Positions 51,499 through 61,011 of a stretch of 64,000 nucleotides of DNA are shown one piece after another. The notes under the pieces were generated by a model. The model was given only the letters and a program-made list of their open reading frames with translations. It searched no databases and was not told the origin of the DNA. The stretch covers positions 1-64,000 of the forward strand of contig NZ_AODK01000004.1 in NCBI RefSeq assembly GCF_000525975.1, in the 5' to 3' direction. Source of the DNA: Listeria rocourtiae FSL F6-920 (GTDB lineage: Bacteria; Bacillota; Bacilli; Lactobacillales; Listeriaceae). A program made the translations under genes and the position numbers. Within the stretch, counting starts at the first letter, position 1. Each line of letters opens with the position of its first letter.

Positions 51499-51990
51499 TT
51501 ACAAAAATCGATTCGTAAGTGTTAATCTGGTTTCTATTTTTCTCAAGATAATATAGCCAATCAACGCTCCAATGAGAGAACTCAAGAAGAACGACGGAAT
51601 AAACACCCACATTGTCATTTGTTGTGTAAAAAATAGTCGAGCAATAGGATAGCATATTAGAGCACCGAGAATCCCCGTCCCAACCATTTCGCCGACAGTT
51701 GCTAACCAGAGCTTTTTCGTATAGTTGTAGATCACCCCTGCGCACAATGCGCCAATCATACTCCCAGGAAATGCAAAAACCGTGCCTGTTCCAAAGATAT
51801 TCCGTAAAGCAGAAGTTCCAAATGCTTGCGCCACAGCATATCCTGGCCCGAGCATCACAGCACTAACCAAGTTTACCAAATGTTGCACAGGAGCAATTTT
51901 TGCAAAGCCAATTGGCACAGAGATAAAACTACTTCCTACAAAAGAAATTGCCATAAGCATCGCCGTATAAAGCCATTTTTTTAGCACCAT
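51499..51990 (-). CDS. thiW: Thiamine-precursor ECF transporter substrate-binding protein ThiW-like
   Basis: Membrane S-component (163 residues, five to six hydrophobic segments) of the ThiW family, predicted to bind the thiazole precursor of thiamine and use the shared ECF energising module encoded elsewhere. Typical start MAISFVGSSFISVPIGFAK and GPGYAVAQAFGTSALRN. It starts two bases after thiT and is covered by the same TPP riboswitch, which supports a thiamine-related role. Confidence 0.82.
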   Translation of the reverse strand: MVLKKWLYTAMLMAISFVGSSFISVPIGFAKIAPVQHLVNLVSAVMLGPGYAVAQAFGTSALRNIFGTGTVFAFPGSMIGALCAGVIYNYTKKLWLATVGEMVGTGILGALICYPIARLFFTQQMTMWVFIPSFFLSSLIGALIGYIILRKIETRLTLTNRFL

Positions 51991-51992
51991 AA

Positions 51993-52553
51993 TTATTTAG
52001 GCAAAAAAAGCTTCGGTGAGATTTTCATCAAGATGCTAACAATAATTCCTGCGACTATAATCGTTGCAATGCAACTCGCGCCATTCATCACAATCGAAAA
52101 CAATTGCGCGGACCAACCTTTGAAAGCATAAGCTCCCCAAAACAAGACACCCGCAAGATAATGCCAGAAATACCGTGCCACGCCACCAATAACCATCGTT
52201 CCCCAAGCCCAGCCAATCGCTTTGCCTAACTTCTCCTCTTTCAAATAGCCACGAACTTGCACCGCAAACAAGCCAGCAAAAGCAATAAATGCAAAGGCAA
52301 CAATATACTCAATAAATCCTTGTAACGGGCTCAAAATATAAGCTTTTCCAGTCACAAAATGAAGCAACCCCCACAATAATCCTGAAAAACCAGCAGCCCA
52401 AAAGCCACGCCTAATCGCAATGATATACATCGGAATCATGCCTAAAGATACCGAAAATGACGACCCGAAATCAACTGGAATAAAGCTGAGAACCATTGCT
52501 AATGAAGCAAAAATAGCACATTCTAACATTGCCAACAATCGCGTATTGCGCAT
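51993..52553 (-). CDS. thiT: Thiamine ECF transporter substrate-binding protein ThiT (YuaJ)
   Basis: Membrane S-component for thiamine uptake (186 residues, six hydrophobic segments), ThiT/YuaJ family; needs the general ECF ATPases and EcfT. Family positions include FIPVDFGSSFSVSLGMIPM and GLLWGLLHFVTGKAYILSP, with the Trp/His-rich substrate pocket AWGTMVIGGVARYFWHYLAG. The upstream leader is a TPP riboswitch and the ribosome site AAGAAAGGGG can be masked by a hairpin, so thiamine pyrophosphate should turn synthesis off. Confidence 0.92.
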   Translation of the reverse strand: MRNTRLLAMLECAIFASLAMVLSFIPVDFGSSFSVSLGMIPMYIIAIRRGFWAAGFSGLLWGLLHFVTGKAYILSPLQGFIEYIVAFAFIAFAGLFAVQVRGYLKEEKLGKAIGWAWGTMVIGGVARYFWHYLAGVLFWGAYAFKGWSAQLFSIVMNGASCIATIIVAGIIVSILMKISPKLFLPK

Positions 52554-52559
52554 AAAAAA

Positions 52560-52606
52560 ACCCCTTTCTTTTTTTGGTAAAAAAACGTACCGCAGAAGAA
52601 AGGAGT
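52560..52606 (-). promoter_or_regulatory. Shine-Dalgarno-sequestering hairpin of thiT
   Basis: ACTCCTTTCTT (minus strand, plus 52596-52606) pairs over 11 bp with AAGAAAGGGGT (52560-52570), the thiT ribosome site. It lies directly after the TPP aptamer, giving a translational switch. Confidence 0.7.
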
Positions 52607-52649
52607 CAAATCATCAAACTTATGTAATCAGATATAACTTCATTCGCCA

Positions 52650-52735
52650 CAATCCCTACGCTCGTATTAACGAACAGGTTCAAAGGGTCAGATTCCTAAA
52701 AATCAGAAATCAATCTCAGCCAAGGCCCCCCCTGT
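52650..52735 (-). promoter_or_regulatory. TPP riboswitch (THI element)
   Basis: The minus strand contains the conserved THI blocks in order: GGGGGGCCTTGGCTGAGAT, then GACCCTTTGAACCTGTTCG, then TTAATACGAGCGTAGGGA. The CTGAGA and ACCCTTTGAACCTG sequences are diagnostic. It precedes thiT. Confidence 0.93.
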
Positions 52736-52982
52736 GGTAACGTCTATTCATGAAATGGATTCTTTTTGAGTCTCAAATCATGGATGCCCAAACAATCCAC
52801 CAAAATTTGTAAAATTGGTGCCTTATTTGGCTATCTGGTTCTCATTATAGCAGTATATTTTAGAAAGTCCAGTTCCCTGCTCTTTCATTGCATGAGTATT
52901 CGTGATAGAATAGGAGTAATTGCGTTTTTGGCATTCAATATGAAAATTTCAGTTGAGAACGCGCGAATTTGGGAGGACGAAA

Positions 52983-54584
52983 ATGTTAACTGTAAATAAT
53001 GTATCTTTACGTTTTGGCGATAAAAAATTGTTTGAAGATGTTTCCATTAAATTCACACCTGGAAATTGTTACGGCTTAATCGGTGCAAACGGTGCGGGGA
53101 AATCTACTTTCTTAAAGGTGCTTTCTGGTGAGCTTGATTCACAAAGTGGTAACGTGCATATTCCAGCTGGTGAACGTTTAACTGTTTTGAAACAAGATCA
53201 TTTCCAATATGATGAAGAAGTTGTTTTGAAAACTGTTATTCGCGGACATGAGCAACTTTTCAAAATCATGGCAGAAAAAGATGCGATTTATTCAAAAGAA
53301 GATTTCAGCGATGAAGACGGTATTCGTGCTGCAGAGCTAGAAGGTGAATTCGCGGAGCTTGATGGTTGGGATGCAGAACCTGACGCTGCTGTTTTGCTTA
53401 ACGGACTTGGAATCACTACTGACTTACACGATAAATTAATGAAAGACCTTACAGGTAGTGAAAAAGTCAAGGTTTTGCTAGCACAAGCACTATTCGGCAA
53501 GCCTGATATTTTACTTCTGGATGAGCCTACCAACCATTTAGACATTAAAGCGATTCATTGGTTAGAAGAATTTTTAATCAACTTTGAAAATACGGTTATC
53601 GTGGTTTCCCATGACCGTCATTTCCTTAATAAAGTATGTACGCATATTGCTGATCTTGATTTCAGCAAAATTAAGCTGTACGTCGGTAACTATGATTTCT
53701 GGTATGAATCTAGTCAATTAGCACAAACAATGATGGGCGATCGCAACAAGAAGAAAGAGGAAAAGATTAAAGAATTGGAAGCTTTTATTGCACGTTTCTC
53801 GGCCAATGCTTCGAAATCAAAGCAAGCAACTAGCCGTAAGAAAATGCTTGATAAAATTACACTTGAGGATATTCAGCCTTCAAGTCGTCGCTATCCGTTC
53901 GTACAATTCAATCCTGACCGCGAAGTTGGGAATGATCTCCTTACTGTGACGAACCTTTCAAAAACAATTGATGGGGTGAAAGTGCTTGATAACGTGAGCT
54001 TTATCATCAATCGTAATGACAAAGTTGCGCTTGTTGGTGACGATGAAGTTGCAAAAACAGTATTTTTCCAAATTCTTGCTGGTGAAATGGAACCTGATGA
54101 AGGCGAATATAAATGGGGTGTAACAACAACGCAAAGCTACTTCCCTAAAGATAACTCAGAGTTCTTCGAGGATAATGATTTAAATCTTGTAGAATGGTTA
54201 CGCCAATATTCACCACAAGATGATAGCGAGGCTTTCCTTCGCGGTTTCCTAGGTCGCATGCTGTTTAGTGGCGATGAAGTATTGAAAAAAGTTCGCGTTC
54301 TTTCCGGTGGTGAAAAAGTTCGTTGTATGCTATCGAAAAACATGCTTTCTGGCGCCAACGTGCTATTGATGGACGAACCTACCAACCATTTAGATTTGGA
54401 ATCAATTACTGCGCTAAATAACGGTATGATTCAATTTAAAGGGGCGATGATTTTCGCATCACATGACCACCAGTTCTTGCAAAGTGTCGCAACTCGTATT
54501 ATCAATCTATCCAAAGATTCCTTCTATAATAAAGAAATTTCATATGATGAGTATCTTGCTGAAGCACTAAATGTGACAGAGTAA
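52983..54584 (+). CDS. ABC-F family ATPase (YbiT/YkpA-like)
   Basis: Soluble tandem-ABC protein of 533 residues with no membrane segment, ABC-F type; members act on ribosomes. Domain 1 has Walker A GANGAGKST near residue 36 and DEPTNHLDIKAIHWLEEF; domain 2 has signature LSGGEKVR and DEPTNHLDLESI. The domain 1 signature LTGSEKVKV and the domain 2 Walker A GDDEVAKT differ from consensus, but this is typical of the YbiT/YkpA branch as I recall it. ATG 52983 follows GGGAGGA; an in-frame ATG at 52953 has none. Single gene with its own terminator. Confidence 0.88.
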   Translation: MLTVNNVSLRFGDKKLFEDVSIKFTPGNCYGLIGANGAGKSTFLKVLSGELDSQSGNVHIPAGERLTVLKQDHFQYDEEVVLKTVIRGHEQLFKIMAEKDAIYSKEDFSDEDGIRAAELEGEFAELDGWDAEPDAAVLLNGLGITTDLHDKLMKDLTGSEKVKVLLAQALFGKPDILLLDEPTNHLDIKAIHWLEEFLINFENTVIVVSHDRHFLNKVCTHIADLDFSKIKLYVGNYDFWYESSQLAQTMMGDRNKKKEEKIKELEAFIARFSANASKSKQATSRKKMLDKITLEDIQPSSRRYPFVQFNPDREVGNDLLTVTNLSKTIDGVKVLDNVSFIINRNDKVALVGDDEVAKTVFFQILAGEMEPDEGEYKWGVTTTQSYFPKDNSEFFEDNDLNLVEWLRQYSPQDDSEAFLRGFLGRMLFSGDEVLKKVRVLSGGEKVRCMLSKNMLSGANVLLMDEPTNHLDLESITALNNGMIQFKGAMIFASHDHQFLQSVATRIINLSKDSFYNKEISYDEYLAEALNVTE

Positions 54585-54586
54585 GT

Positions 54587-54630
54587 AAAAAGCAGTAGAA
54601 ATACCGTATTTGGCACGTCTACTGCTTTTT
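54587..54630 (+). terminator. Terminator after ABC-F gene
   Basis: Perfect 13-bp stem AAAAAGCAGTAGA/TCTACTGCTTTTT (54587-54599 with 54618-54630). Confidence 0.88.
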
Positions 54631-54792
54631 CTATTGCATTTGTTGGGGCTGTTCGAAATGCAATAGTTACAGCTCCAATACGCCTATAAGTATTACGAAT
54701 AGGCCGTCCTTCGTATTTTTTAGAATTCGGACACAGCTCGCTCGATCTTCATGGAGCACGCATTGTATACATAAACTTCTTTTTTAAATCAA

Positions 54793-54836
54793 AAATAGCA
54801 CTTTCTACTAGTTTCCCAGTTAAGAAAGCGCTATTT
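54793..54836 (-). terminator. Terminator of DUF4352-like gene
   Basis: AAATAGCACTTTCT (54793-54806) pairs with AGAAAGCGCTATTT (54823-54836) with one wobble on the minus strand; T residues follow. Confidence 0.8.
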
Positions 54837-54837
54837 A

Positions 54838-55488
54838 TCATTTTTTCAAATGAAGTCGCCCTGTATCGCTTTTAATCAGCTTGTCTTTATTGTATGTCGA
54901 CCATGAAAATTGAAACCACTGAATATCTGAGACCTTATCTAGTTTGTCAAGCGGAAACACAATACGCCCTTTGATTGTAGCACCCGGCTTCATTTTGCCA
55001 TCGATAATATCTGATAAAATAATATCCGCAGCTAATTGTTGTCCATTGATTGTTGTTAGCTCACCTTGTAACGGGTAGGTAAGTAGTTCATCTTTTGTGT
55101 TATTTTTGATTTCGATTGCAATCGTGAGTGTCCCCGGCATATCTTTATCTTCCATTGTAGCGTGTACAACCTTCTTCTCGACAGCAACCGTTGAAATTTT
55201 CTTATCCATTCCATCTGCATTATTATGCCAATTCACATTATATATTTCTATTCCTTCTGATTTCGTTTTACCGGTCTTACTATCAGAGGAATAACTTGCA
55301 ACTTGTTCTTGGAGCTTGTTGTAATTAGCAAATGAAATAAATACACCAACAATAGAGATGATGATGAGAATACTAGCCCCTGTTACGATAAAAATTCCGA
55401 TTTTACGCTGTGATTGGGCGAATAGCATGATAAGTCCAACGATAAACCCTAGAAATGAAACGCCCATTAATGTTAACCAAATGGCCAT
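54838..55488 (-). CDS. DUF4352-like membrane protein
   Basis: Protein of 216 residues with two N-terminal membrane helices (about 5-24 and 32-54) and an external beta domain resembling DUF4352 (LTIAIEIKNNTKDELLTYPL, then FPLDKLDKVSDIQWFQFSW). The family is often surface-exposed and of unknown function. It is convergent with the ABC-F gene and lies downstream of rnjB on the same strand but beyond a terminator. Confidence 0.72.
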   Translation of the reverse strand: MAIWLTLMGVSFLGFIVGLIMLFAQSQRKIGIFIVTGASILIIISIVGVFISFANYNKLQEQVASYSSDSKTGKTKSEGIEIYNVNWHNNADGMDKKISTVAVEKKVVHATMEDKDMPGTLTIAIEIKNNTKDELLTYPLQGELTTINGQQLAADIILSDIIDGKMKPGATIKGRIVFPLDKLDKVSDIQWFQFSWSTYNKDKLIKSDTGRLHLKK

Positions 55489-55543
55489 GTTTTAACTCTC
55501 CTTGCTTGCTTGATTGTTATTATTGTACTATAACATATGTTGA

Positions 55544-55637
55544 AGCTCTTATAAAGCATCTTTTGCTAAATTAGAGATTCAATATGCATGCAAATATTAT
55601 GAGCATGTAATCCTTCAGGAGCTCTTATAAAGTATCT
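55544..55637. repeat. Pair of 18-base direct repeats
   Basis: AGCTCTTATAAAGCATCT (55544-55561) and AGCTCTTATAAAGTATCT (55620-55637) differ at one base and are 76 bases apart, in the 409-base gap between the DUF4352-like gene and rnjB. Confidence 0.6.
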
Positions 55638-55659
55638 CCCTCAAATAAGACAAAAAAGG

Positions 55660-55812
55660 CTAAAACATTCTTGCATTAATCACATTATTTTTAAACAAAT
55701 TAAATAACCGTTCTTCTACACTAACCGCACTAATATCATGAAAATTTAAAAAAGTCTCATTAATCTGTTCCAGCTTAATTTTTCGCAAAACTAGGTAAGC
55801 TAAATGGAGCAT
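55660..55812 (-). CDS. Possible small ORF or gene remnant
   Basis: An ATG at 55812 opens 50 codons: MLHLAYLVLRKIKLEQINET and FLNFHDISAVSVEERLFNLF followed by KNNVINARMF and a stop. The composition is protein-like, but there is no ribosome site and it lies just beyond the rnjB terminator, so it may be the tail of a lost gene. Not recognised. Confidence 0.3.
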   Translation of the reverse strand: MLHLAYLVLRKIKLEQINETFLNFHDISAVSVEERLFNLFKNNVINARMF

Positions 55813-55832
55813 TATTTGGAAAATGAGTAAAG

Positions 55833-55873
55833 AAAAAGGTATAAAATCCGATTTTGGATTTTATACCTTTTTT
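55833..55873 (-). terminator. Terminator of rnjB operon
   Basis: Perfect 17-bp stem AAAAAGGTATAAAATCC/GGATTTTATACCTTTTT (55833-55849 with 55856-55872); symmetrical A/T flanks make it potentially bidirectional. Confidence 0.92.
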
Positions 55874-55897
55874 GGCTCTAATGGGCTGTTTCCCCTT

Positions 55898-57569
55898 TTA
55901 AACTTCCATAATTATCGGAAGTATCATTGGCCTACGTTTCGTTTGTTCGAACAAATATCGGTTTAATTGGTCGCGGATGTCTTGTTTTAGTTTCGCCCAC
56001 TCAAATTCTTTATCTTGTAAGTTCTTCTCGACAATCTTTGTCACGACTTCGGATGATTTATCCAGTAGATGCTCAGATTCACGAACGTAGATGAAACCTC
56101 TTGAAATGATTTCCGGTCCAGAGATAATCGCTTTAGATTTACGATTCAACGTAACAACAACGATAAAAATACCATCTTCTGATAATAATTTACGATCGCG
56201 CAATACAATATTCCCAACATCCCCCACACCGAGTCCATCAATCAATGTATTCCCTGCAAATACTCGGTTTCCAGCGCTCATGCGGCCATTCTTATACTCG
56301 ATAACTTCACCTTTTCCAGCTACGAATACGTTTGATTTCGGGATTCCAACTTGATACGCTAGTTTAGCGTGTGCAATCAACATCCGATACTCACCGTGAA
56401 CTGGGATGAAGTATTTTGGTTTCATTAAGTTTAACATTAATTTTAAATCGTCTTGACTGCCATGACCGGATACAAATAAATCTCGGTTCATCGTTAATAC
56501 AGTTGCATCTGCTTTATATAGCATATCAATCGTTTTCGCTAAAATAGTTTCCGATGAAGGGGATGGCGTCGATGTAATGTAGATTGTATCACCTTTTTCG
56601 ACATTTATTTTTGGATGCTTACCTTTTGTCATCAGTTGTAATGATTGAATTGGTTCGCCAAGATTACCTGTTTCAATGATGACAAGCTTGTCTTTTGGTA
56701 GCTTTTTCGCTTCTTTTAATGGCACAACAAGTTCTTCGCTCTGCAACTGAATCTTGTTCAATTTTACCGAAATATCAAAAACGCGTTCTAATTCTTTCCC
56801 TACGATTGCAACTTTACGATTTGTCGCAAATGATGCATCCAGAACTTGTTGTAAACGAACGAGATTAGAAGCCACACATGCTACAATAACGCGTCCTGGC
56901 GCAGAATGAAAAGCGTGGCGAATTTCTTCATCTATGAGGCTATCACTTGATGTAGCACCGGCATGTTCTGCTTCAGAGCTATCAGAAAGTAATGCAAGCA
57001 CACCTTTTTCACCAATTTCAGCGATACGACCTAGGCTAGTCTCATATCCTGGTTTTGCGGATTGATCAAATTTGAAATCGCCTGTATAAACAATCGCGCC
57101 TTCACTTGTATTTAAAATAATACCGACAGAATCAGGAATGGAATGCGTTGTACGGAAGAATTCTACATCGATATTTGGGAATGATAATTTCGTTTTTCCA
57201 TCAACAATATGGAAGTCGTTGAAGCGAACTTTTTTATGTTCTTTTAATGCTGCTTTGGCAAGTGCAATCGTCAACTCTGTTCCATAAACTGGCGCCTTAA
57301 TTTTGGCCAAAACGTATGGTAAAGCTCCGATTGCATCTTCGTGACCGTGCGTTAGAAAAATAGCCTCGATCCGGTCTTGATTATCCTCTAAGTATTTAAT
57401 GTCTGGAATAACGACATCGATTCCCAACAATTCGTCTTCTGGGAACATCAAGCCTGTATCCAGAATATAAATAGATTCATCCACTTCAGCTACGTATAAA
57501 TTCTTTCCACTTTCATCCACACCGCCAAGTGGGATAATCTTAATATGTTGTGCTTTTTTTTATTGTCAA
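55898..57569 (-). CDS. rnjB: Ribonuclease J2 (frameshifted near start)
   Basis: Metallo-beta-lactamase/beta-CASP ribonuclease, 556 residues when corrected, partner of RNase J1 in RNA decay. HGHED near residue 80 and GDFKFD near 170 carry the metal site; in J2 proteins the first motif is HGHED rather than HGHxDH with a further His, consistent with weak activity. IPVHGEYRML and FVSGHGSQDD mark the beta-CASP part. A run of eight T on the plus strand (57554-57561) puts a stop after seven codons; seven T gives MTIKKAQHIKIIPLGGVDE from the TTG at 57569, which follows GGAGGAA. Position after dapA matches B. subtilis rnjB. Confidence 0.9.
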
Positions 57570-57587
57570 AGTTATTCCTCCTTCCTC

Positions 57588-58469
57588 TTATTTTAAATAA
57601 TTTTTGTATGCTGCTTCAATTTTTACAATTTCTGTGTCTGTTAACGGTGCGAGTGGCAATCGTAAATGCCCAACATCAATACCTAATTTATTAACCATAT
57701 GTTTCACCGGAGCTGGATTCGGAGCGATGAATAGTGTGTTCATTAACGGCACCAGCTTACCATGAATTTCCGCTGCTTTCTTCGTATCACCTTCATCAAA
57801 GGCGCGAAGCATCGTCTGCATTTCAGGGCCGATAATGTGACTCGCAACCGAAATAACACCCGCTCCACCAAGTGCATAAATTGGTAATGTAAAACTATCA
57901 TCGCCACTGTAAACCGCAAAATTATCACTAGTTTCTGCAATAATTTTTGTGATATTATCAAAATTACCACTAGATTCTTTTACCGCGACAATATTCTCGA
58001 TTTTGGACAGTTCAATAATCGTTTCTGGTTCTATATTCACAATCGATCGACTCGGAATGTTATAAATGACCACTGGTAACGTCGTCGCCTCTGCAATTGC
58101 CGCAAAATGAGCGTATAGACCAGCTTGGTTTGGTTTATTATAGTACGGTGCTACGATTAGAACAGCATCAATACCACCGATTTCTTCCACTTCTTTCGTA
58201 AAAGCGATTGTTTCCGCCGTATTATTCGAACCCGTTCCCGCAATGATTTTAGCGCGCCCTTGGTTTGTTTCTACAACTTGCTTGAACAACTTAATCTTTT
58301 CGTCGTGCGAAATCGTTGGGGACTCACCTGTTGTACCCGCTACTACTAGGCCATCTGAACCATTTTCAATGAGGTGGTTGACTAAACGGTGAATCCTTTT
58401 TTTGCATACTTTATCTTTCTCAGAATTGTACGGCGTCACCATGGCTGTCACTACTTTTCCGAAATCCAT
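57588..58469 (-). CDS. dapA: 4-hydroxy-tetrahydrodipicolinate synthase
   Basis: Class I aldolase condensing pyruvate with aspartate semialdehyde, first step of the diaminopimelate/lysine branch. The 293 residues contain GTTGESPTISHDEK near 45, the catalytic Tyr in YNIPSRS and the Schiff-base Lys in IVAVKESSGNFDN near 160. ATG 58469 lies after GGAGGAATAAC; a longer in-frame reading to 58523 overlaps dapG and lacks family similarity. It follows dapG by only 4 bases and precedes rnjB by 18, all in one operon with asd. Confidence 0.95.
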   Translation of the reverse strand: MDFGKVVTAMVTPYNSEKDKVCKKRIHRLVNHLIENGSDGLVVAGTTGESPTISHDEKIKLFKQVVETNQGRAKIIAGTGSNNTAETIAFTKEVEEIGGIDAVLIVAPYYNKPNQAGLYAHFAAIAEATTLPVVIYNIPSRSIVNIEPETIIELSKIENIVAVKESSGNFDNITKIIAETSDNFAVYSGDDSFTLPIYALGGAGVISVASHIIGPEMQTMLRAFDEGDTKKAAEIHGKLVPLMNTLFIAPNPAPVKHMVNKLGIDVGHLRLPLAPLTDTEIVKIEAAYKNYLK

Positions 58470-58473
58470 TATG

Positions 58474-59698
58474 TTATTCCTCCTCCAATTCATTTTCAAT
58501 GCAAAACTCATCATGAAGTGCATTTACTGCGGCGATTAAATCCGTTTCTTCAACTAGAATCCAAACTGTGGTATGACTATCTGCTGACTGCAAAATAGCG
58601 ATGTTTTTCCTGGATAAAGCAGATACGATCTTAGCGGTAACTCCTGGTACACCAGCGATTCCCGCCCCAACGATGGAAACTTTTGCGCAATTCTCAGTCG
58701 TTTCGGCCTCATAGGATGCTTCCTTCAAAAGTGCCAACACGTGTTCACGCTTTTGTTCTGGTACGGTGAACACAATCTCGTTTGTTGATATATTAATAAA
58801 ATCTAAACTAATATTCGCTTCCGCCAAAATTGCGAAAGCTTCCTGCTGGGTATGGACATAATCTGTCTTAACACGAAGCTGCGTCAAATTCGTCACATGC
58901 GCAATCCCCGTAACAAGGCGTTCCTTCACATCAAAATGACCGCTGACATCGGTTTGCGACGTAACAAGTGTTCCCTCTCCCTTTAAATATGTCGAACGAA
59001 TGCGCAACGGAATCTTAGCCTGCATCGCAATCTCAACAGCACGTGGATGAATCACTTTGGCACCTTGATAAGCCATGTTGCTAACTTCATTATAACTCAC
59101 AGTCGGCAAAGAACGCGCATTTTTAACAATTCTCGGATCGGCTGTGTACATTCCATCAACATCCGTAAAGATATCAATCCTTTCGGCGGCAAGTGCGACG
59201 CCAAGCGCTGCGGCAGAAGTATCGCTACCTCCACGACCAAGCGTTGTGACATCACCATTTGGCGCACTACCTTGAAAACCAGCAACAACAACAATATCGA
59301 CAGTTTCCAGTGTCTCACGTAATCGTGTCACGTCGACCTCAGAAAATTTTGCCCGCCGTGTATTCACCTGATGTCCTGATTCCAGCTTGGGCCCCCGAAA
59401 ATCCCGTAGCCTTGATATCAGCCTCTAAAAGCATGTTCGTGAAAACCGCTGTAGAAATCGTTTCACCAACAGAAAGCAACATATCTTGTTCACGTAATGA
59501 CAACCGCGTTTCTTTCGCCCCAATGAGTTCCAGCAACGTATCCGTCGCGTAAGGATCACCTAATCGACCAATTGCCGAAACAACAACAACAACTTTATAG
59601 CCTTGATCGATTGAACTTTGTAAATGGTTAAATGCAAGCTGGCGGGACTCCTCGTTTTGAACGGAAGTCCCACCAAATTTTTGCACGATAATTTTCAT
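58474..59698 (-). CDS. dapG: Aspartokinase DapG-like (frameshifted)
   Basis: Aspartate kinase, 407 residues when corrected; makes aspartyl phosphate for DAP, lysine, threonine and methionine. The N-terminal kinase has KFGGTSVQNEESRQLA and GRGGSDTSAAALGVAL, with two C-terminal ACT domains for feedback control. The frame breaks at AAAATTTT (59343-59350): deleting one A or T joins SGEYTAGK to SEVDVTRLRETLE. This is the shortest homopolymer among the breaks. Order asd-dapG-dapA and the length match the B. subtilis DAP-sensitive isozyme DapG, so regulation by meso-DAP is the best inference. Confidence 0.9.
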
Positions 59699-59726
59699 TC
59701 GTTACACCTCAATTATTTCGCGTTTT

Positions 59727-60767
59727 TCAGATGATTTCTTGTTCGATTAAAGATTCAGCAATTTGAATCGAATTCCAAGCAGCGCCTTTTAGTAAATTAT
59801 CCGATACAATCCACATATGGAATCCTTTCGAATCGTCTAAATCATGACGAACTCGCCCAACGAAAACCTCTTTTTTACCAGCAGAACTCGCCGCATGCGG
59901 ATACACTTGATTCGCCGTATCATCTTCCAAAACAACACCAGGTGCATTGCGCAGGAGTTCTTGAATCTCAGAAACTTTGACATTATCCTGATCCACTTCA
60001 ATGTAAACCGACTCCGAATGTCCCGTGATAACTGGAATACGTACACATGTTGCCGCAACTTTCATTGACGTATCGCTCATGATTTTCTTCGTTTCATTGA
60101 CCATCTTCATCTCTTCGTATGTATAGTCATTATCCGTGAAAACATCAATCTGTGGCAACGCATTAAACGCAATTTGGAAATGCTTTTTATCACCCTTCAC
60201 TGGCATCACAGCAGGCGTAAAATCTTCTCCATTCAAAATGGCTTGAGATTGCGTTTGCAGCTCTTCAATTGCTTGAATACCAGAACCAGAAACAGCTTGG
60301 TATGTCGAAACAATAATCCGGTTTAAGCCGAAAGCTGCGCGAATCGGTTGCAGTGCTGCGACCATTTGAATTGTCGAACAGTTCGGATTCGCAATAATGC
60401 CTTTGTGATCACGCAACGCCTCAGGATTCACCTCAGGAACAACAAGCGGTACATCTGGATGCATCCGGAACGCACTCGTATTATCGATTACAATCGCGCC
60501 ATGTGCCACTGCATCTTTCGCAAAACGCTCAGAAATCGAACCACCAGCACTGAACAAAGCAATATCCACACCCGCAAAACTTTCAGGTGTTGCTTCTTTA
60601 ATTATTACTTCTTCCCCGCGGAACGTCAATTTCTTACCAGCTGAACGAGCCGAAGATAAAAACGACACTTCTTTTATAGAAAACGTCACATCTTCCAATA
60701 ATTGAATCATTTGCGTTCCAACAGCACCAGTCGCGCCAACAACAGCTACGTGATAGCTTTTTGTCAT
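59727..60767 (-). CDS. asd: Aspartate-semialdehyde dehydrogenase
   Basis: NADPH enzyme that reduces aspartyl phosphate to aspartate semialdehyde (346 residues). The nucleotide motif [12 protein letters not shown] is near residue 9, the catalytic Cys in [10 protein letters not shown] near 130 and the His in the ITGHSESV region near 250. First gene of the asd-dapG-dapA-rnjB operon, 28 bases before dapG. Confidence 0.96.
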   Translation of the reverse strand: MTKSYHVAVVGATGAVGTQMIQLLEDVTFSIKEVSFLSSARSAGKKLTFRGEEVIIKEATPESFAGVDIALFSAGGSISERFAKDAVAHGAIVIDNTSAFRMHPDVPLVVPEVNPEALRDHKGIIANPNCSTIQMVAALQPIRAAFGLNRIIVSTYQAVSGSGIQAIEELQTQSQAILNGEDFTPAVMPVKGDKKHFQIAFNALPQIDVFTDNDYTYEEMKMVNETKKIMSDTSMKVAATCVRIPVITGHSESVYIEVDQDNVKVSEIQELLRNAPGVVLEDDTANQVYPHAASSAGKKEVFVGRVRHDLDDSKGFHMWIVSDNLLKGAAWNSIQIAESLIEQEII

Positions 60768-60853
60768 TCTATTTCCCCCTTGATTTTGGTATATTTTGTC
60801 GAAAAAGAAAAACAGAGTTCCTTAATCGGACTTCGTTTTTTCACATTTAACTT

Positions 60854-60862
60854 ATCATACCA
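60854..60862 (-). promoter_or_regulatory. Probable extended -10 promoter of asd operon
   Basis: Minus-strand TGGTATGAT (TG-N-TATGAT) about 90 bases upstream of asd; the expected -35 position (CTGATA) is weak. No lysine riboswitch motif was seen in the leader. Confidence 0.45.
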
Positions 60863-60956
60863 TAATATCGGCTAATTATCAGGTTTTTGCATGGGATTTT
60901 GAGGAGAAATTGAAAATTTTTATCATTGCAGAAAACCTGTTTGCATTTTTCCTGTG

Positions 60957-61001
60957 CAAAAACATCCTAAAATTAGAATATATATCTAAATTTAGGATGT
61001 T
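60957..61001 (-). terminator. Terminator of PBP gene
   Basis: AACATCCTAAAATTAGA (60961-60977) and TCTAAATTTAGGATGTT (60985-61001) form a 17-bp stem with one mismatch, followed by TTT on the minus strand. Confidence 0.82.
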
Positions 61002-61011
61002 CATCATACTC

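Noticed and set aside
51437-51745. Open reading frame of 102 codons on the minus strand
   Set aside because: It is a shadow of thiW in another frame and runs into the terminator.
52983-54584. Defective ABC protein because of altered Walker A and signature in one half
   Set aside because: These variants are normal for the YbiT/YkpA branch of ABC-F proteins as I recall them.
60768-61011. Lysine riboswitch upstream of asd
   Set aside because: The leader is too short and lacks the conserved lysine-box sequences.
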